Positions 24,933-34,611 of a stretch of 64,000 nucleotides of DNA are shown here, piece after piece; the first letter of the stretch is position 1, and every line of letters starts with the position of its first letter. The translations under genes were made by a program, and so were the position numbers. Origin of the DNA: Cohnella terricola. GTDB lineage: Bacteria; Bacillota; Bacilli; Paenibacillales; Paenibacillaceae. The notes under the pieces are model-generated. The model did not search any database. It saw only the letters and a list, made by a program, of their open reading frames with translations, and was not told the DNA's origin. Location: the NCBI RefSeq assembly GCF_007786475.1, contig NZ_VNJJ01000005.1:310001-374000 (forward strand), read 5' to 3'.

Positions 24933-26405
24933 TCAGGAGATCGCGGTTTCTTCCATAATGACTTTGACGTTCGTGACGGAGCGGTCCTCCGGTCCTTTGA
25001 CGGGAAGGCCGACTTCAAGGTGGTCGATGATATAATCGATATTTTCCTGCGAGATGATTTCTCCCGGAAGAAGAATCGGAATTCCCGGCGGATAGACATA
25101 GATGAACTCGGCAATGATCCGGCCTGCGGATTCCTTAAACGGCACGAGCTCGGTTTCTCCGTAGAAAGCGTCCCTCGGCGTCAACGCCAGATGGGGGATT
25201 TCCGGGATAATGACCACGACTTCGGCAATTTCCTTATCTTCCGCATGATAAGCGGCAGACATCGCTCGTAGCGACTCGAGCAGAATACCGATCGATTCCT
25301 CGTCGTCGCCTGGAGTAGCGAGACAAAGAATATTGTACATATCGCTGAGCTCGACTTCGAGCCGGTAATGCTCGCGAAGCCAATTTTCCGCGTCGTATCC
25401 CGTAATGCCCAAGTGCCGGACATGAATCGTCAGCTTCGTCGGATCATAATCGTACGTCGCTTCCTCGCCGAGCAATTCCTCGCCGAAGCAGTACAGTCCG
25501 GGGATCTGGTTGATCTCGGACCTGGCATGTTGAGCCAGACGCAGCGTGCGCTCCGCGATCTCCTTGCCTTTGATCGCAAGCTGACGGCGTGCGGTGTCCA
25601 GGGAGGCAAGAAGCGGATACGACGTCGAAGTTGTCGTCAGCAGGCTGAGAATCGTCTGAACCCGTTGCGGATTGATCAAGCCCTTGCGAACGTTCAAGAT
25701 CGAGCTTTGCGTCATGGAACCGCCCAATTTGTGTATGCTCGTAGCGGACATATCGGCTCCCGCCTCCATGGCGGAGATCGGCAATTCGTCGGAGAAGTGA
25801 ATAAGCGCTCCGTGCGCTTCGTCCACTAGGACGGGAACGTCGTACTCATGAGCTAGATCGACGATTTCCTTTAGATGCGTGCAAACCCCGTAGTAAGTCG
25901 GATTGATGACCAGAACTGCGGAGGCGTCGGGATGGCGTTCCAACGCTCTTCGAACGGACTTCGTCGTCACGCCGTGATCGATCCCGAGGTTCGTATCGCG
26001 AACGGGGGAGAGGAACACGGGACGAGCACCGGCGAAAATAATAGCCGACAGCACCGACTTGTGCACGTTGCGAGGGACGATGATTTTATCGCCCGTACCG
26101 CATACGGACAAGATCATCGTCATGATGGCCGTGCTTGTTCCTTGCACGGAGAAATATGTCGAATCCGCTCCGAACGCGTCTGCCGCGAGCTGCTGGGCTT
26201 CGAGAATGACGCCGACCGGCTGATGAAGATCATCGAGCGGAGCGATATTGATCAGATCGATGTCGAGAATGTTTTGTCCGATGAAGTCGCGATATTCGGG
26301 GTCCATTCCTGCGCCTTTCTTGTGACCCGGAATATGGAATTGCACCGGATTCCGTTTCGCATGGGAACGCAATGCGTCGAATAGCGGAGTACGATTATGA
26401 TCCAA
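24933..26405 (-). CDS. speA: Orn/Lys/Arg decarboxylase (SpeA-like)
   Basis: A PLP enzyme of 490 residues, the length of Bacillus SpeA, likely arginine decarboxylase in agmatine and polyamine synthesis; lysine decarboxylase is possible. Visible parts are FHIPGHKKGAG near 23, the PLP-ring segment SVQGTSTAIMTMIL near 85, VLVDEAHGALIHF near 191 with the Asp that contacts PLP, and the Schiff-base lysine in SATSIHKLGGSMTQSS near 225. The C-terminal domain ends in IYVYPPGIPILLPGE, typical of the family. TTG start at 26405, seven bases after AGGGA. Cytosolic, monocistronic. Confidence 0.88.
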   Translation of the reverse strand: MDHNRTPLFDALRSHAKRNPVQFHIPGHKKGAGMDPEYRDFIGQNILDIDLINIAPLDDLHQPVGVILEAQQLAADAFGADSTYFSVQGTSTAIMTMILSVCGTGDKIIVPRNVHKSVLSAIIFAGARPVFLSPVRDTNLGIDHGVTTKSVRRALERHPDASAVLVINPTYYGVCTHLKEIVDLAHEYDVPVLVDEAHGALIHFSDELPISAMEAGADMSATSIHKLGGSMTQSSILNVRKGLINPQRVQTILSLLTTTSTSYPLLASLDTARRQLAIKGKEIAERTLRLAQHARSEINQIPGLYCFGEELLGEEATYDYDPTKLTIHVRHLGITGYDAENWLREHYRLEVELSDMYNILCLATPGDDEESIGILLESLRAMSAAYHAEDKEIAEVVVIIPEIPHLALTPRDAFYGETELVPFKESAGRIIAEFIYVYPPGIPILLPGEIISQENIDYIIDHLEVGLPVKGPEDRSVTNVKVIMEETAIS

Positions 26406-26551
26406 TAGAAGTTCCCTGCCTTTCTTAAACGAGCAACGAGATAGAGGAAAATACTTTTAACCAAACAAGCATGAGTATAACAAAAATGGAGTGGAAATCA
26501 ACAACGGACTGATAGATGGCGAAGTTGTCACGAAAACGTCAACAGATCGAT

Positions 26552-26581
26552 TTGGAACTTGAGCGACGAATATGCTACCAT
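26552..26581 (+). promoter_or_regulatory. Probable promoter of MFS transporter gene
   Basis: TTGGAA (26552-26557), 18-bp spacing, TACCAT (26576-26581) preceded by TGC, an extended -10 arrangement, 66 bp before the GTG start. Confidence 0.45.
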
Positions 26582-26647
26582 CGATAGAAGAGAAGATGCG
26601 GTGCGTTAGCGTTTTTTTATCGTTCGGACAAGAGGAGAGACTAACCT

Positions 26648-27820
26648 GTGAAAAGCAAATTGGCAATCGTAGGACTTATGCTCTTTACGATTTTTATCGG
26701 TTTCGGCATCATTATTCCTGTTCTTCCCCAATTGGTAACGGAAGCGAGTCAAGAAACCGCGAACTGGCACACCGGCGCGATGCTCGCGATCTATTCCCTA
26801 ATGTCGTTCCTGCTGAGCCCGGTATGGGGAGGCTTGTCGGAGCGGATCGGCCGTCGTCCCGTCATTATGACCGGGGTGCTCGGATTCGCGATCAGCTTTC
26901 TGATCTTCGGCTTATCCGGAGACCATCTGTGGATCATGTACGCTTCCCGCGTGCTCGGCGGTTTGTTCTCTGGTGCGGTCGTGTCCTGTATCGTCGCGTA
27001 CGTCGCGGATATTACGACGGAACAGGAACGCACGAAAGGAATGGCCGTCGTCGGCATGAGCATCGGACTCGGATTTACGTTCGGGCCGGGATTCGGCGGG
27101 CTGCTGAGCGAGATTACGCTTCATACGCCTTTCTATGCGGCTGCCGCCTTATCCTTGATTGTATTCATCGCGGCATGGACCAAATTGCCCGAATCCCTTC
27201 CGCCGGAGAAAAGGGCTGCGGCCGACAAAGGCAAGCGGGTATCGCGTTGGACCGCTTTCCAAGGTCCGCTGAAGTATTTATACGTACTCGCGTTTTTCGT
27301 GACCTTCTCCTTGGCGATTCTGGAAGCGACATTGCAATTGTTCGGAATGGAGAAATTCGGAGTAACGCCTTTGCAAGTCGGGATGATGTTTTTCTTCTGC
27401 GGCTTGGCGGGCGCTCTCGTACAGGGCGGCGTCGTTCGCAGACGCGTGAAGGTCGGCCAAGAAGGCCGGTATATCGCGATCGGTCTGCTGATTTCCGCGG
27501 TGGGATTTTTCCTGCTTCTCACGTCCACAAGTTGGGGAATCGCGACGCTGTACCTATGTATTTTCGGAATCGGCAATTCGCTCATTAAACCATGCGTAAC
27601 CTCGTTGATCACGCAGAAGACGACGGTCGGACAAGGTATCGCATCCGGACTCAGTTCCTCGATGGACAGCTTGGGCCGCATTGTCGGCCCGCTGCTCGGT
27701 GCGGCGCTGCTCGGTGCGACTTCCTGGCTGCCGTTCGTCGTATCGGGCGTTCTCTCCATCGCGGCGCTCGGGTTATTGGCCCAATTCCGCAGTCAAGACC
27801 GCCAAAGAGCTCAAGCTTAA
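26648..27820 (+). CDS. MFS transporter, drug:H+ antiporter type
   Basis: A 390-residue protein with about 12 TM helices. Motif A GGLSERIGRRPVIMTG lies near residue 58, and the TM5 motif GMSIGLGFTFGPGFGG near 137 marks a drug antiporter of the TetA/Bmr type. GTG start at 26648, preceded by AGGAGAG. Substrate unknown. Monocistronic, divergent from speA, with its own terminator. Confidence 0.88.
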   Translation: MKSKLAIVGLMLFTIFIGFGIIIPVLPQLVTEASQETANWHTGAMLAIYSLMSFLLSPVWGGLSERIGRRPVIMTGVLGFAISFLIFGLSGDHLWIMYASRVLGGLFSGAVVSCIVAYVADITTEQERTKGMAVVGMSIGLGFTFGPGFGGLLSEITLHTPFYAAAALSLIVFIAAWTKLPESLPPEKRAAADKGKRVSRWTAFQGPLKYLYVLAFFVTFSLAILEATLQLFGMEKFGVTPLQVGMMFFFCGLAGALVQGGVVRRRVKVGQEGRYIAIGLLISAVGFFLLLTSTSWGIATLYLCIFGIGNSLIKPCVTSLITQKTTVGQGIASGLSSSMDSLGRIVGPLLGAALLGATSWLPFVVSGVLSIAALGLLAQFRSQDRQRAQA

Positions 27821-27847
27821 TCGCTATTTTGCCCGTTCTTACACATG

Positions 27848-27890
27848 GAAGTCCTTAATCGCCATACAGGCGGTCGGGGACTTCTTTTTT
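27848..27890 (+). terminator. Terminator of MFS gene
   Basis: GAAGTCC...GGCGATTAAG-like stem closing with GGGGACTTC and six T residues. Confidence 0.8.
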
Positions 27891-28041
27891 ATGCCTGAAC
27901 TCGTCATGAAAGACCTCGGTAGGAGTTCTGCTCAGACTCCAGTCCAGTGTAAAGTCCAGTCTACAGCCGATTCTCGCCCTGGCCGTCGTTCCGTTAAGCT
28001 AGACAAAGAAAAATGAAGCATCCGAAAGGGGTACATTCGAA

Positions 28042-31000
28042 GTGAAAAGTTTGATTAACGGGACGTTTCGCAATAAAGCGGCTATGATCATTATCGTGAT
28101 CATGGTGCTCGCCATGGGGGTGTTGAGCTATACCAAGCTGCCTATGGAATTTTTGCCGGAGGCCGATAATCCGCAAGTTACGGTGTCGGTCATCGGACCG
28201 GGATACGATGCTTCTTCGATAGATAGATCAGTCACCGGACCGCTAGAGAAGGCATTGTCTGGGATCAAGGGAAAAACGAACGTATTTTCCTCGTCCGGGG
28301 ACGGTTTCTCCCAAGTGAATCTGAATTTCGATTCGGATACGAATATGAAGGACGCGAAATCGGAGGTCGAAAAGGCGGTCAATACGGTAAAGCTGCCCGA
28401 CAATGTCTCGCCTCCGTACATCGTTCAATTGAACACCTCGATGATTCCGATTTCGTTCGTTACGCTTACGTTCGCCGACGGAGTAAGCGATGCAGAAAAA
28501 GTAACGCTGGAAGAGCGGATTCTGAACGAATTCAACGGGATCGACGGCGTAGGCAGTGTGCAATTGTCCGGCAAATCGCAGTCTAAAGTGAGCATCGTGC
28601 CGGATGCTGCCAAGCTCGCGGAGAAAGGCGTTCCGCTGCAAGCGTTGTACGGAGTCCTGCAGGGGCGTTCCGCGTCCTCCTCGGTCGGGGAGAGCACCCT
28701 GGACGGACAGATCGTGAATTTGAACGTGACTTCAAGCTTGCAGGACGCGAATACCTTGAAACGACTCCCTGTCGCTCAGGGAGTTACGCTAGGGGATGTG
28801 GCGAGCGTCACGCTTGAAGACAAGAAGGAAAGCACGTTCCGAATCGACGGGAGGGATGCATTACAGTTCGTTATCTCCAAAGGCGCCAACGCCAACGCGG
28901 TGAATGTCGGCAAGGACGTCGGGAAAATCGTCGACAAATATAACGAAGAGATCAGCTCCGTTAATATGAAAATCGCGGTAAGCACGTCCGAACAGGTCGT
29001 TCATTCCGTGAACAGCATGATGAGGGAAGTGCTGCTCGGGGCGCTGTTCGCGACGATCGTCATTCTGATCTTCATGCGGAACGTTCGCGCGACGCTCGTG
29101 ACGATCGTCTCGATCCCGCTGTCTCTCGCCATGACGCTTTATCTGCTCGATCTGTCCGGCATTACGCTGAACATTCTGACGCTTGGAGGCGTTGCGGTCG
29201 CGGTCGGGCGTTTGGTGGACGACAGCATCGTCGTCATCGAGAATATTTTCCGAAGGCTGCAGAAGGAGAAATTCTCTTCGGAGCTCGTCATCGACGCGAC
29301 CAAAGAAGTGGCTAGAGCCATTACCGCGTCTACGTTAACGACGATCGCCGTATTCCTGCCAATGAGCTTACTGAGAGGTGGCCTGCAGTCATTCCTGCTG
29401 CCGTTTGCCTTAACGATGACCTATTCGCTGCTATCATCACTACTCGTCGCCTTGACGGTTATTCCGTTGATGAGCGCCGGCGTGCTCAAGAACTCCTACA
29501 TTAAAGAGCATCAGCCGTCCCAACGTTTCGTCCGTCTGCTCGAGTGGAATTTGCGGAACAAATGGTTGCCGATTTTGGGAGCCGTCGTATTGCTCGTCGG
29601 TTCCATCGCGACTTACGTGGCGATGCCCAAAGGCGCGATCGACTCTTCGAGCGCCGAGAATATTAACGTCAGCTTGAAATACAAACCGGATACGCCAGCC
29701 GCGCAAGTCCTAGAGAACGGTCATAAGCTCGAGACTTATCTCATGAACCGAGAAGACGTCGAGTGGGTGGCCATGTCCAACGGCAACAGTGCGGATGCGG
29801 CGAAATACGGCGGCGTATCGTCACCTGCCCTCGTTTCCTATATGTTGAAAATGAAAAAAGGCAAAGACGCCGAGAAAGTGATGGAAGACGTGAAATCCGA
29901 AGCTGTCCATTATCCGGGCGCCGAAATAAATACGTCGACTGGCAATTTTATGTCAAGCGGGAGCTCCACGCAAATTCTCGTCGACATTACGGGGAATAAC
30001 CTGGACGATATCGGCAAGACGGCCGAGGATGCGATCGCGAAGATCAAGCCGATCAAAGACGTCCTGAAGGTCGAGAGCAATCAGCAAGAGAAGAAAACGG
30101 TCTATACGCTCGAAGTTGATCCCGCAGCGGCGAAAGCCGGAGAGATTGTGATGCAATTGCAAAGCATGCTGAACCCGGTTCCGGTCGGTTCCATCGCAGT
30201 GGATGGACAGAACGTTCCTGTACAGATCGAGCCGGTGCTGAAGCCGACATCTGAAAGCGAGCTTTCCTCGCTGACCGTCATGACCGAAGCCGGACCGAAG
30301 CCGGTGTCTAGCGTGGCGAAGTGGACGAAAACGGAACAAGCGACGACGTTCTTCCATAAGGACGGCAAGAGCTACATCCGCGTAACGGCTTCCGTCGAAC
30401 CGTCCCAATTGTCCAAAGTCGGCGCGGAGATCGACAAGCAGCTCAAGGACGTTCCCACGCCGGAAGGCGTCAAGCTGATCGTGGGTGGAGCATCCGCGGA
30501 CCAATCGGCCGACATCATGAGCTTGTTCATGATGATGATCGTTTCCATCGGCATCGTCTATCTGATTATGGTGTTTACCTTCAAAACGATCAAAGCACCG
30601 CTTGCCATCATTAGCTCGATTTTCTTCGTTCCGATTGGTTCCGTGCTCGGTCTGATCGTGACTGGTGTTACGCCAGACTTCACCGCCATCTTCGGCGTCG
30701 TGATGCTTATCGGTATCGTCGTGACGAATGCGATCGTCCTGATCGACCGGGTGAAACACAACGAAGAGAAAATGACGATCCGCGACGCGCTTCTCGAAGC
30801 GGCCGGTACGCGCATGCGTCCGATTCTGATGACCGCGATCGCCACCGTCGGCGCGATGCTGCCGCTTGTGTTCGGCTCCGCGGAAAGCGGAAGCATCGTT
30901 TCGCAAAGCCTTGCCGTCGTCGTCATTGGCGGACTCGTCGTCTCGACGCTGCTGACGCTCGTCATCGTCCCTTGCGTCTACGAGCTGCTTTACTTCCGCA

Positions 31001-31062
31001 AGTCCGCGCGTCAACGCAAGGTGGCCGCTGCGACCGTTCGCGAAGTCGCGGCTCAGAACTAA
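28042..31062 (+). CDS. RND-family efflux permease (SwrC/YerP-like)
   Basis: A 1006-residue protein with two copies of TM helix plus large external loop plus five TM helices, the RND plan. The TM4 proton-relay aspartates lie in VGRLVDDSIVVIENI near residue 390; the second half has GIVVTNAIVLIDRVKH near 890. No adaptor gene is adjacent, as for Bacillus SwrC, which exports surfactin and lipopeptides; the substrate here is unknown. GTG start after AAAGGGG. It lies between its own terminator and that of the MFS gene, so it is transcribed alone. Confidence 0.9.
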   Translation: MKSLINGTFRNKAAMIIIVIMVLAMGVLSYTKLPMEFLPEADNPQVTVSVIGPGYDASSIDRSVTGPLEKALSGIKGKTNVFSSSGDGFSQVNLNFDSDTNMKDAKSEVEKAVNTVKLPDNVSPPYIVQLNTSMIPISFVTLTFADGVSDAEKVTLEERILNEFNGIDGVGSVQLSGKSQSKVSIVPDAAKLAEKGVPLQALYGVLQGRSASSSVGESTLDGQIVNLNVTSSLQDANTLKRLPVAQGVTLGDVASVTLEDKKESTFRIDGRDALQFVISKGANANAVNVGKDVGKIVDKYNEEISSVNMKIAVSTSEQVVHSVNSMMREVLLGALFATIVILIFMRNVRATLVTIVSIPLSLAMTLYLLDLSGITLNILTLGGVAVAVGRLVDDSIVVIENIFRRLQKEKFSSELVIDATKEVARAITASTLTTIAVFLPMSLLRGGLQSFLLPFALTMTYSLLSSLLVALTVIPLMSAGVLKNSYIKEHQPSQRFVRLLEWNLRNKWLPILGAVVLLVGSIATYVAMPKGAIDSSSAENINVSLKYKPDTPAAQVLENGHKLETYLMNREDVEWVAMSNGNSADAAKYGGVSSPALVSYMLKMKKGKDAEKVMEDVKSEAVHYPGAEINTSTGNFMSSGSSTQILVDITGNNLDDIGKTAEDAIAKIKPIKDVLKVESNQQEKKTVYTLEVDPAAAKAGEIVMQLQSMLNPVPVGSIAVDGQNVPVQIEPVLKPTSESELSSLTVMTEAGPKPVSSVAKWTKTEQATTFFHKDGKSYIRVTASVEPSQLSKVGAEIDKQLKDVPTPEGVKLIVGGASADQSADIMSLFMMMIVSIGIVYLIMVFTFKTIKAPLAIISSIFFVPIGSVLGLIVTGVTPDFTAIFGVVMLIGIVVTNAIVLIDRVKHNEEKMTIRDALLEAAGTRMRPILMTAIATVGAMLPLVFGSAESGSIVSQSLAVVVIGGLVVSTLLTLVIVPCVYELLYFRKSARQRKVAAATVREVAAQN

Positions 31063-31065
31063 AAA

Positions 31066-31101
31066 AATGGCGGCGCCGGGAACTTTCCCTGCGCCGCCAT
31101 T
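31066..31101. terminator. Bidirectional terminator RND / DUF1054
   Basis: AATGGCGGCGC / GCGCCGCCATT stem between convergent genes, with A-run on the left for the minus strand. Confidence 0.85.
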
Positions 31102-31106
31102 GCATG

Positions 31107-31751
31107 TTAAGCCAAGGCCATCCGATACAATGGCAGAAGCGTGCGGAAGGTTTCCTCGGCGCGTTTCACAAACGCGTCCCCATCCGCAAGGAGCGGGTCT
31201 CCGCGTCGGATATGGATGCCGCACGTCAGTTCGGCGGCTTTGACCGTTTTCAGCCGATCGAACAGCTCGATCAGCTCTCCGTCCGATAACTCGCCGTGTA
31301 TTAACCCTGTAGGCACCATATGGTCCTTGGACCATATGTAATCCGCGGGTACGGCTCGGCGGACGGAATCCAACTCGCCCAGCGCTCGCTCGGCGAACGT
31401 GTTTTTGTTCGGACACTCGTAGATAATGGCGAATTGAACGAAGACGTGAGTGGACCATAATCCGATCTGGAAGTGGGGATAAGCTTTGTAGCCTCTTTTG
31501 TTGTTCGCGAAGGCGACCCAGGAATCGTTCGGCGGGTTCACTGTTCTTCTGGCATGCTTGGCGACATGCGTAAACATCTCTTCTCCGCACATTTCGCCGA
31601 GGAAAGGCGTTAAGTGCTCCCCGAGCGCGTGGAATTTCGGGCGCACCCGTTCGATTAGCGCCTCCATTCGGGCTTCCAGCCCATCGATCTCGAATACCTG
31701 GAAATCGCGGTCGTCGAAACCTTTGAACGCGGTTTTCGTTTCTATGCTCAT
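31107..31751 (-). CDS. DUF1054 family protein (YktB-like)
   Basis: A 214-residue cytosolic protein. Recognisable segments are FKGFDDRDFQVFEIDGLEAR near 9, HVAKHARRTVNPPNDSWVAF near 62, YKAYPHFQIGLW near 87, and DGELIELFDRLKTVKAAEL near 157. This is the pattern of YktB of Bacillus, whose function is unknown. ATG start; monocistronic. Confidence 0.88.
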   Translation of the reverse strand: MSIETKTAFKGFDDRDFQVFEIDGLEARMEALIERVRPKFHALGEHLTPFLGEMCGEEMFTHVAKHARRTVNPPNDSWVAFANNKRGYKAYPHFQIGLWSTHVFVQFAIIYECPNKNTFAERALGELDSVRRAVPADYIWSKDHMVPTGLIHGELSDGELIELFDRLKTVKAAELTCGIHIRRGDPLLADGDAFVKRAEETFRTLLPLYRMALA

Positions 31752-31873
31752 CGTTTAATCTCCTCGTATGTAGTTTCATATGATCCGATCTCGCGGCAAA
31801 CTCTACAACATTATAGCACTCCGGAAAGGGGGCTTGTCACCTTTGCCTGCAGGTCCGGTTTCCATAAATTAAA

Positions 31874-31915
31874 CAAGCGACCTCAGTCCCAAGGAATTCG
31901 GGACGAAGGCCGCTT
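31874..31915. terminator. Terminator at end of ABC-2 operon
   Basis: AAGCGACCTCAGTCCC / GGGACGAAGGCCGCTT imperfect stem just downstream of the last permease gene on the minus strand. Confidence 0.75.
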
Positions 31916-31963
31916 AATTTCACTCTATGGATTGGCTAACGAGATAATCTTTTGTTAATAGCT

Positions 31964-32767
31964 TCAGCTTCCCGTGCCCTGGTAGCGGTTCAGCCCCGCG
32001 TTCCAGACGCGGTAGCCGATCGCGAAGAGCAGCAGGCCGACCGCCGGTGTGGCATACGGCAGCCACGAGGCAAAGAGCGCGTCGTCGTTCCGGTTCAGGA
32101 TGAGCTGCGCCGGGTAGAAGTTGACGAACGCGTACGGGATGACGAACGTGAGCACGCCGCGCAGCACGGTGCCGTAGATCGAGACCGGGTAGTCCATGAG
32201 GTCGCGGATGCCAAACAACACCATATTCATGAGCGAGCGAGAGCGAACGAGCCAGAAGCAGGCTGAGCCCGAGATGACGATGAATGCCGCCTGCACGAGA
32301 ACGCCGCCGAGCAGCACCGCGATGAAGGCGATTGCCGAGCCGAAGTCGAGCGATAGGCCGAGCTTGTGGAAGCAGAAGACGAGCATGCCCACCGCGATGA
32401 CGATGTCGCCCAGGAAGAAGTGGCCGAAGGCGCGGATGATCATGTGCACGAACGGATTGATCGGCTTTACAAGCAAGCTGTCGAACGTGCCCATGTGCAC
32501 GTCCTCTTCGACGTCCGTCATCTGGAAGAAAAAGAATACGGCCGCGATGCCGAAGGTCAGCATGTTCAGCGTGTACATGAGCATAACCTCGTACATGTTC
32601 CACCCGTTGATCGTCTGAAACCGGCTCATGAGCGCCCAGATGACGAAGTAGCTGACGACGTGGTTGAGCGCGAAGCCGACGAAATCCATGTAGAAGCCGA
32701 AGCCGTGCTCCGTCTTGCTCTTGAAGTAGATCGGAATGAATCGCGCGTACAGTTTAAGGAATCGCAT
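31964..32767 (-). CDS. ABC-2 type permease (PF06182-like)
   Basis: A 267-residue integral membrane protein with six predicted TM helices and the start MRFLKLYARFIPIYFKSKTE. The family is the permease of ABC-2 exporters that come as two permeases and one ATPase, as here. The segment DVEEDVHMGTFDSLLVKPIN near 90 matches the paralogue's GEIAMDLIKPMS. Last gene of the operon, six bases after the second permease. Composition is visibly GC-richer than the rest of the window. Confidence 0.85.
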   Translation of the reverse strand: MRFLKLYARFIPIYFKSKTEHGFGFYMDFVGFALNHVVSYFVIWALMSRFQTINGWNMYEVMLMYTLNMLTFGIAAVFFFFQMTDVEEDVHMGTFDSLLVKPINPFVHMIIRAFGHFFLGDIVIAVGMLVFCFHKLGLSLDFGSAIAFIAVLLGGVLVQAAFIVISGSACFWLVRSRSLMNMVLFGIRDLMDYPVSIYGTVLRGVLTFVIPYAFVNFYPAQLILNRNDDALFASWLPYATPAVGLLLFAIGYRVWNAGLNRYQGTGS

Positions 32768-32773
32768 TCGGCA

Positions 32774-33583
32774 TCAACCTCCCTGCACGACGAGCCGGCG
32801 AACGGCGCGTCCCCACATCCAGCGCTGAAGCAGAAGCAGGCCGACGATCCAGGCGAGTTGCTGCGCGAACAAGCCAAGCAGATTCGCCCAGCCTGTCGTT
32901 TTCCCGAGAAAAACCGCGATCGGCTCGTAGTAGATGAGCCGGAACGGGAAGAAGTACGACAGCTTCACGAGTGTATCCGAGAAAAACCAGATCGGGATGA
33001 AGGCGCCGGAGAGCAGCCGGATGAGGCCGTCCAGCACCGTGTTGACCTGCCAGACGAGAATGTACCAGAAGGCGATCAGCCCGATGGCGTACGTGATGAG
33101 AAAGTTCAGGATCAGTCCGCCTACGACCAGCCCGAGGAAGGCGAGGCCGTTCGCGAGCGTCGGCAGATGCACGCCGAACAGAATCAGGCTGACCATCATG
33201 AGCGGCAATAGCTCGAACAGGATGCGGTAGACGTTCACGCCGAGCGTCTGGCAGAACAGCACTGAGCGGAAGCTCATCGGCTTGATCAGGTCCATGGCGA
33301 TCTCGCCGGACGACACCTTGCGGCTGACGCGGAAGATGACGTCGTTTGTCGCGAACACCGAGATCGCGGTGCTGACAACCGAGTACGTGATCATCTCGGA
33401 GAGTGTGATCATGCCCGATTGCGAGGACAACTCGGTGGAGTTCGCGAACAGCGCCCGCCAGATGTACACCTGAACGAACAGGCGCAGCAGCTGCCCGAAC
33501 AGGAACAGGATGACCTCAGAGCGGAACGCGAGGCTCGTGCGGAGCGAATTGAGCGTCATTTCGCGATAGAGGGCGAGTCTCAT
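32774..33583 (-). CDS. ABC-2 type permease, second subunit
   Basis: A 269-residue membrane protein with about six TM helices, a distant paralogue of the following permease. It starts MRLALYREMTLNSLRTSLAF and contains VSSGEIAMDLIKPMSFRSVL near 90. It overlaps the ATPase stop by four bases and ends six bases before the next permease, so the three subunits are translated together. Substrate unknown; antibiotic or lipid export is typical. Confidence 0.85.
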   Translation of the reverse strand: MRLALYREMTLNSLRTSLAFRSEVILFLFGQLLRLFVQVYIWRALFANSTELSSQSGMITLSEMITYSVVSTAISVFATNDVIFRVSRKVSSGEIAMDLIKPMSFRSVLFCQTLGVNVYRILFELLPLMMVSLILFGVHLPTLANGLAFLGLVVGGLILNFLITYAIGLIAFWYILVWQVNTVLDGLIRLLSGAFIPIWFFSDTLVKLSYFFPFRLIYYEPIAVFLGKTTGWANLLGLFAQQLAWIVGLLLLQRWMWGRAVRRLVVQGG

Positions 33584-34611
33584 ATGAGCGCTTCCTCTCT
33601 GGCCGATACCGGCGTCCCTTGTTGCTGCAGATGGATGTATAGGTCACGGATGATCTGCTCGATCTCCGTCTCCTTGACGATGAAGTCGCGGACCGAATAG
33701 CGTTCCATGATCCACTTGATGATCACCGTCGAATTGATCGAATTCTTGTCGTAGGTGAGCTGCGTCCGGTTTTCCTCAGTCAGGCCGAAGGCGACGCCCA
33801 TGCGCCGAAGCTCCTCACTCATCGCGAACGGCTCATCCGTGTCTACCTCCATCTTTTCCATATTGCCGAAGTCGTTTTTCAGAGTCTCGAGATTGCCGTC
33901 GTACATGAGCTTGCCGTGGTCGACGACCATGACGCGGCTGCACAGCTTCTCGATGTCGGCCATATCGTGCGTCGTCAGGATGACCGTCGTGCCCCGCTCG
34001 CGGTTGATCTCGCGGATGAACTGGCGGATGCGCTCCTTCACGACGACGTCGAGGCCGATCGTCGGCTCGTCGAGATAAACGATGTCGGGGTCGTGCAGCA
34101 GTGCCGCGCACAGATCGGCGCGCATACGCTGGCCGAGGCTGAGCGAGCGGACGGCGACCTTCTTGAACTCGTCGAGGTCGAGCACGTCGTTGAACAGCTT
34201 CATGTTGCGTTCGTAGCGGTCGTTCGGAATGTCGTACATATACTTCGTCAGACGGAGCGACTCGATTACGGGTGTATCCCACCAGAGCTGGCTCTTCTGG
34301 CCGAACACGGCGCCGATGCGGCGAGCGTTCTCGATGCGGTTCTCGTAAGGCACGAGGCCGTTCACGCGGACAATGCCGCTCGTCGGCACGAGAATGCCGA
34401 CCATCATCTTGATCGTGGTCGACTTGCCGGCCCCGTTCGGCCCGATATAGCCGACCACCTCGCCCCTATCGATCGTGAACGAGATGTTCTCTACCGCGGT
34501 TTTGATCTCGTACTCTCGATGGACGAGGCTCTTCATCAGCGGCCAGAAGCCGTCCTTGCGCTTCTGTCGCTTGAATTCCTTACGCAAGTATTCGACTTCG
34601 ATGAGTGCCAT
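33580..34611 (-). CDS. ABC-2 exporter ATP-binding protein
   Basis: A 343-residue ATPase. Walker A is GPNGAGKST near 58, Q-loop FGQKSQLWWD near 104, signature LSLGQRMRADLCAAL near 155, Walker B IVYLDEPTIGLD near 177, and the switch His in TTHD. A C-terminal domain of about 100 residues follows, as in drug-export ATPases that pair with PF06182 permeases. It is preceded by a 358-bp gene-free stretch. GC-rich; possibly acquired as an operon. Confidence 0.9.
   Translation of the reverse strand: MALIEVEYLRKEFKRQKRKDGFWPLMKSLVHREYEIKTAVENISFTIDRGEVVGYIGPNGAGKSTTIKMMVGILVPTSGIVRVNGLVPYENRIENARRIGAVFGQKSQLWWDTPVIESLRLTKYMYDIPNDRYERNMKLFNDVLDLDEFKKVAVRSLSLGQRMRADLCAALLHDPDIVYLDEPTIGLDVVVKERIRQFIREINRERGTTVILTTHDMADIEKLCSRVMVVDHGKLMYDGNLETLKNDFGNMEKMEVDTDEPFAMSEELRRMGVAFGLTEENRTQLTYDKNSINSTVIIKWIMERYSVRDFIVKETEIEQIIRDLYIHLQQQGTPVSAREEALI

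Noticed and set aside
24386-25114. 242-aa version of the DUF1885 gene
   Set aside because: The extension runs over the decarboxylase terminator and coding region; ATG 24805 has the ribosome site.
29953-31779. 608-aa minus-strand frame
   Set aside because: Antisense shadow of the RND permease gene and the adjoining DUF1054 region; very Arg- and His-rich without domains.
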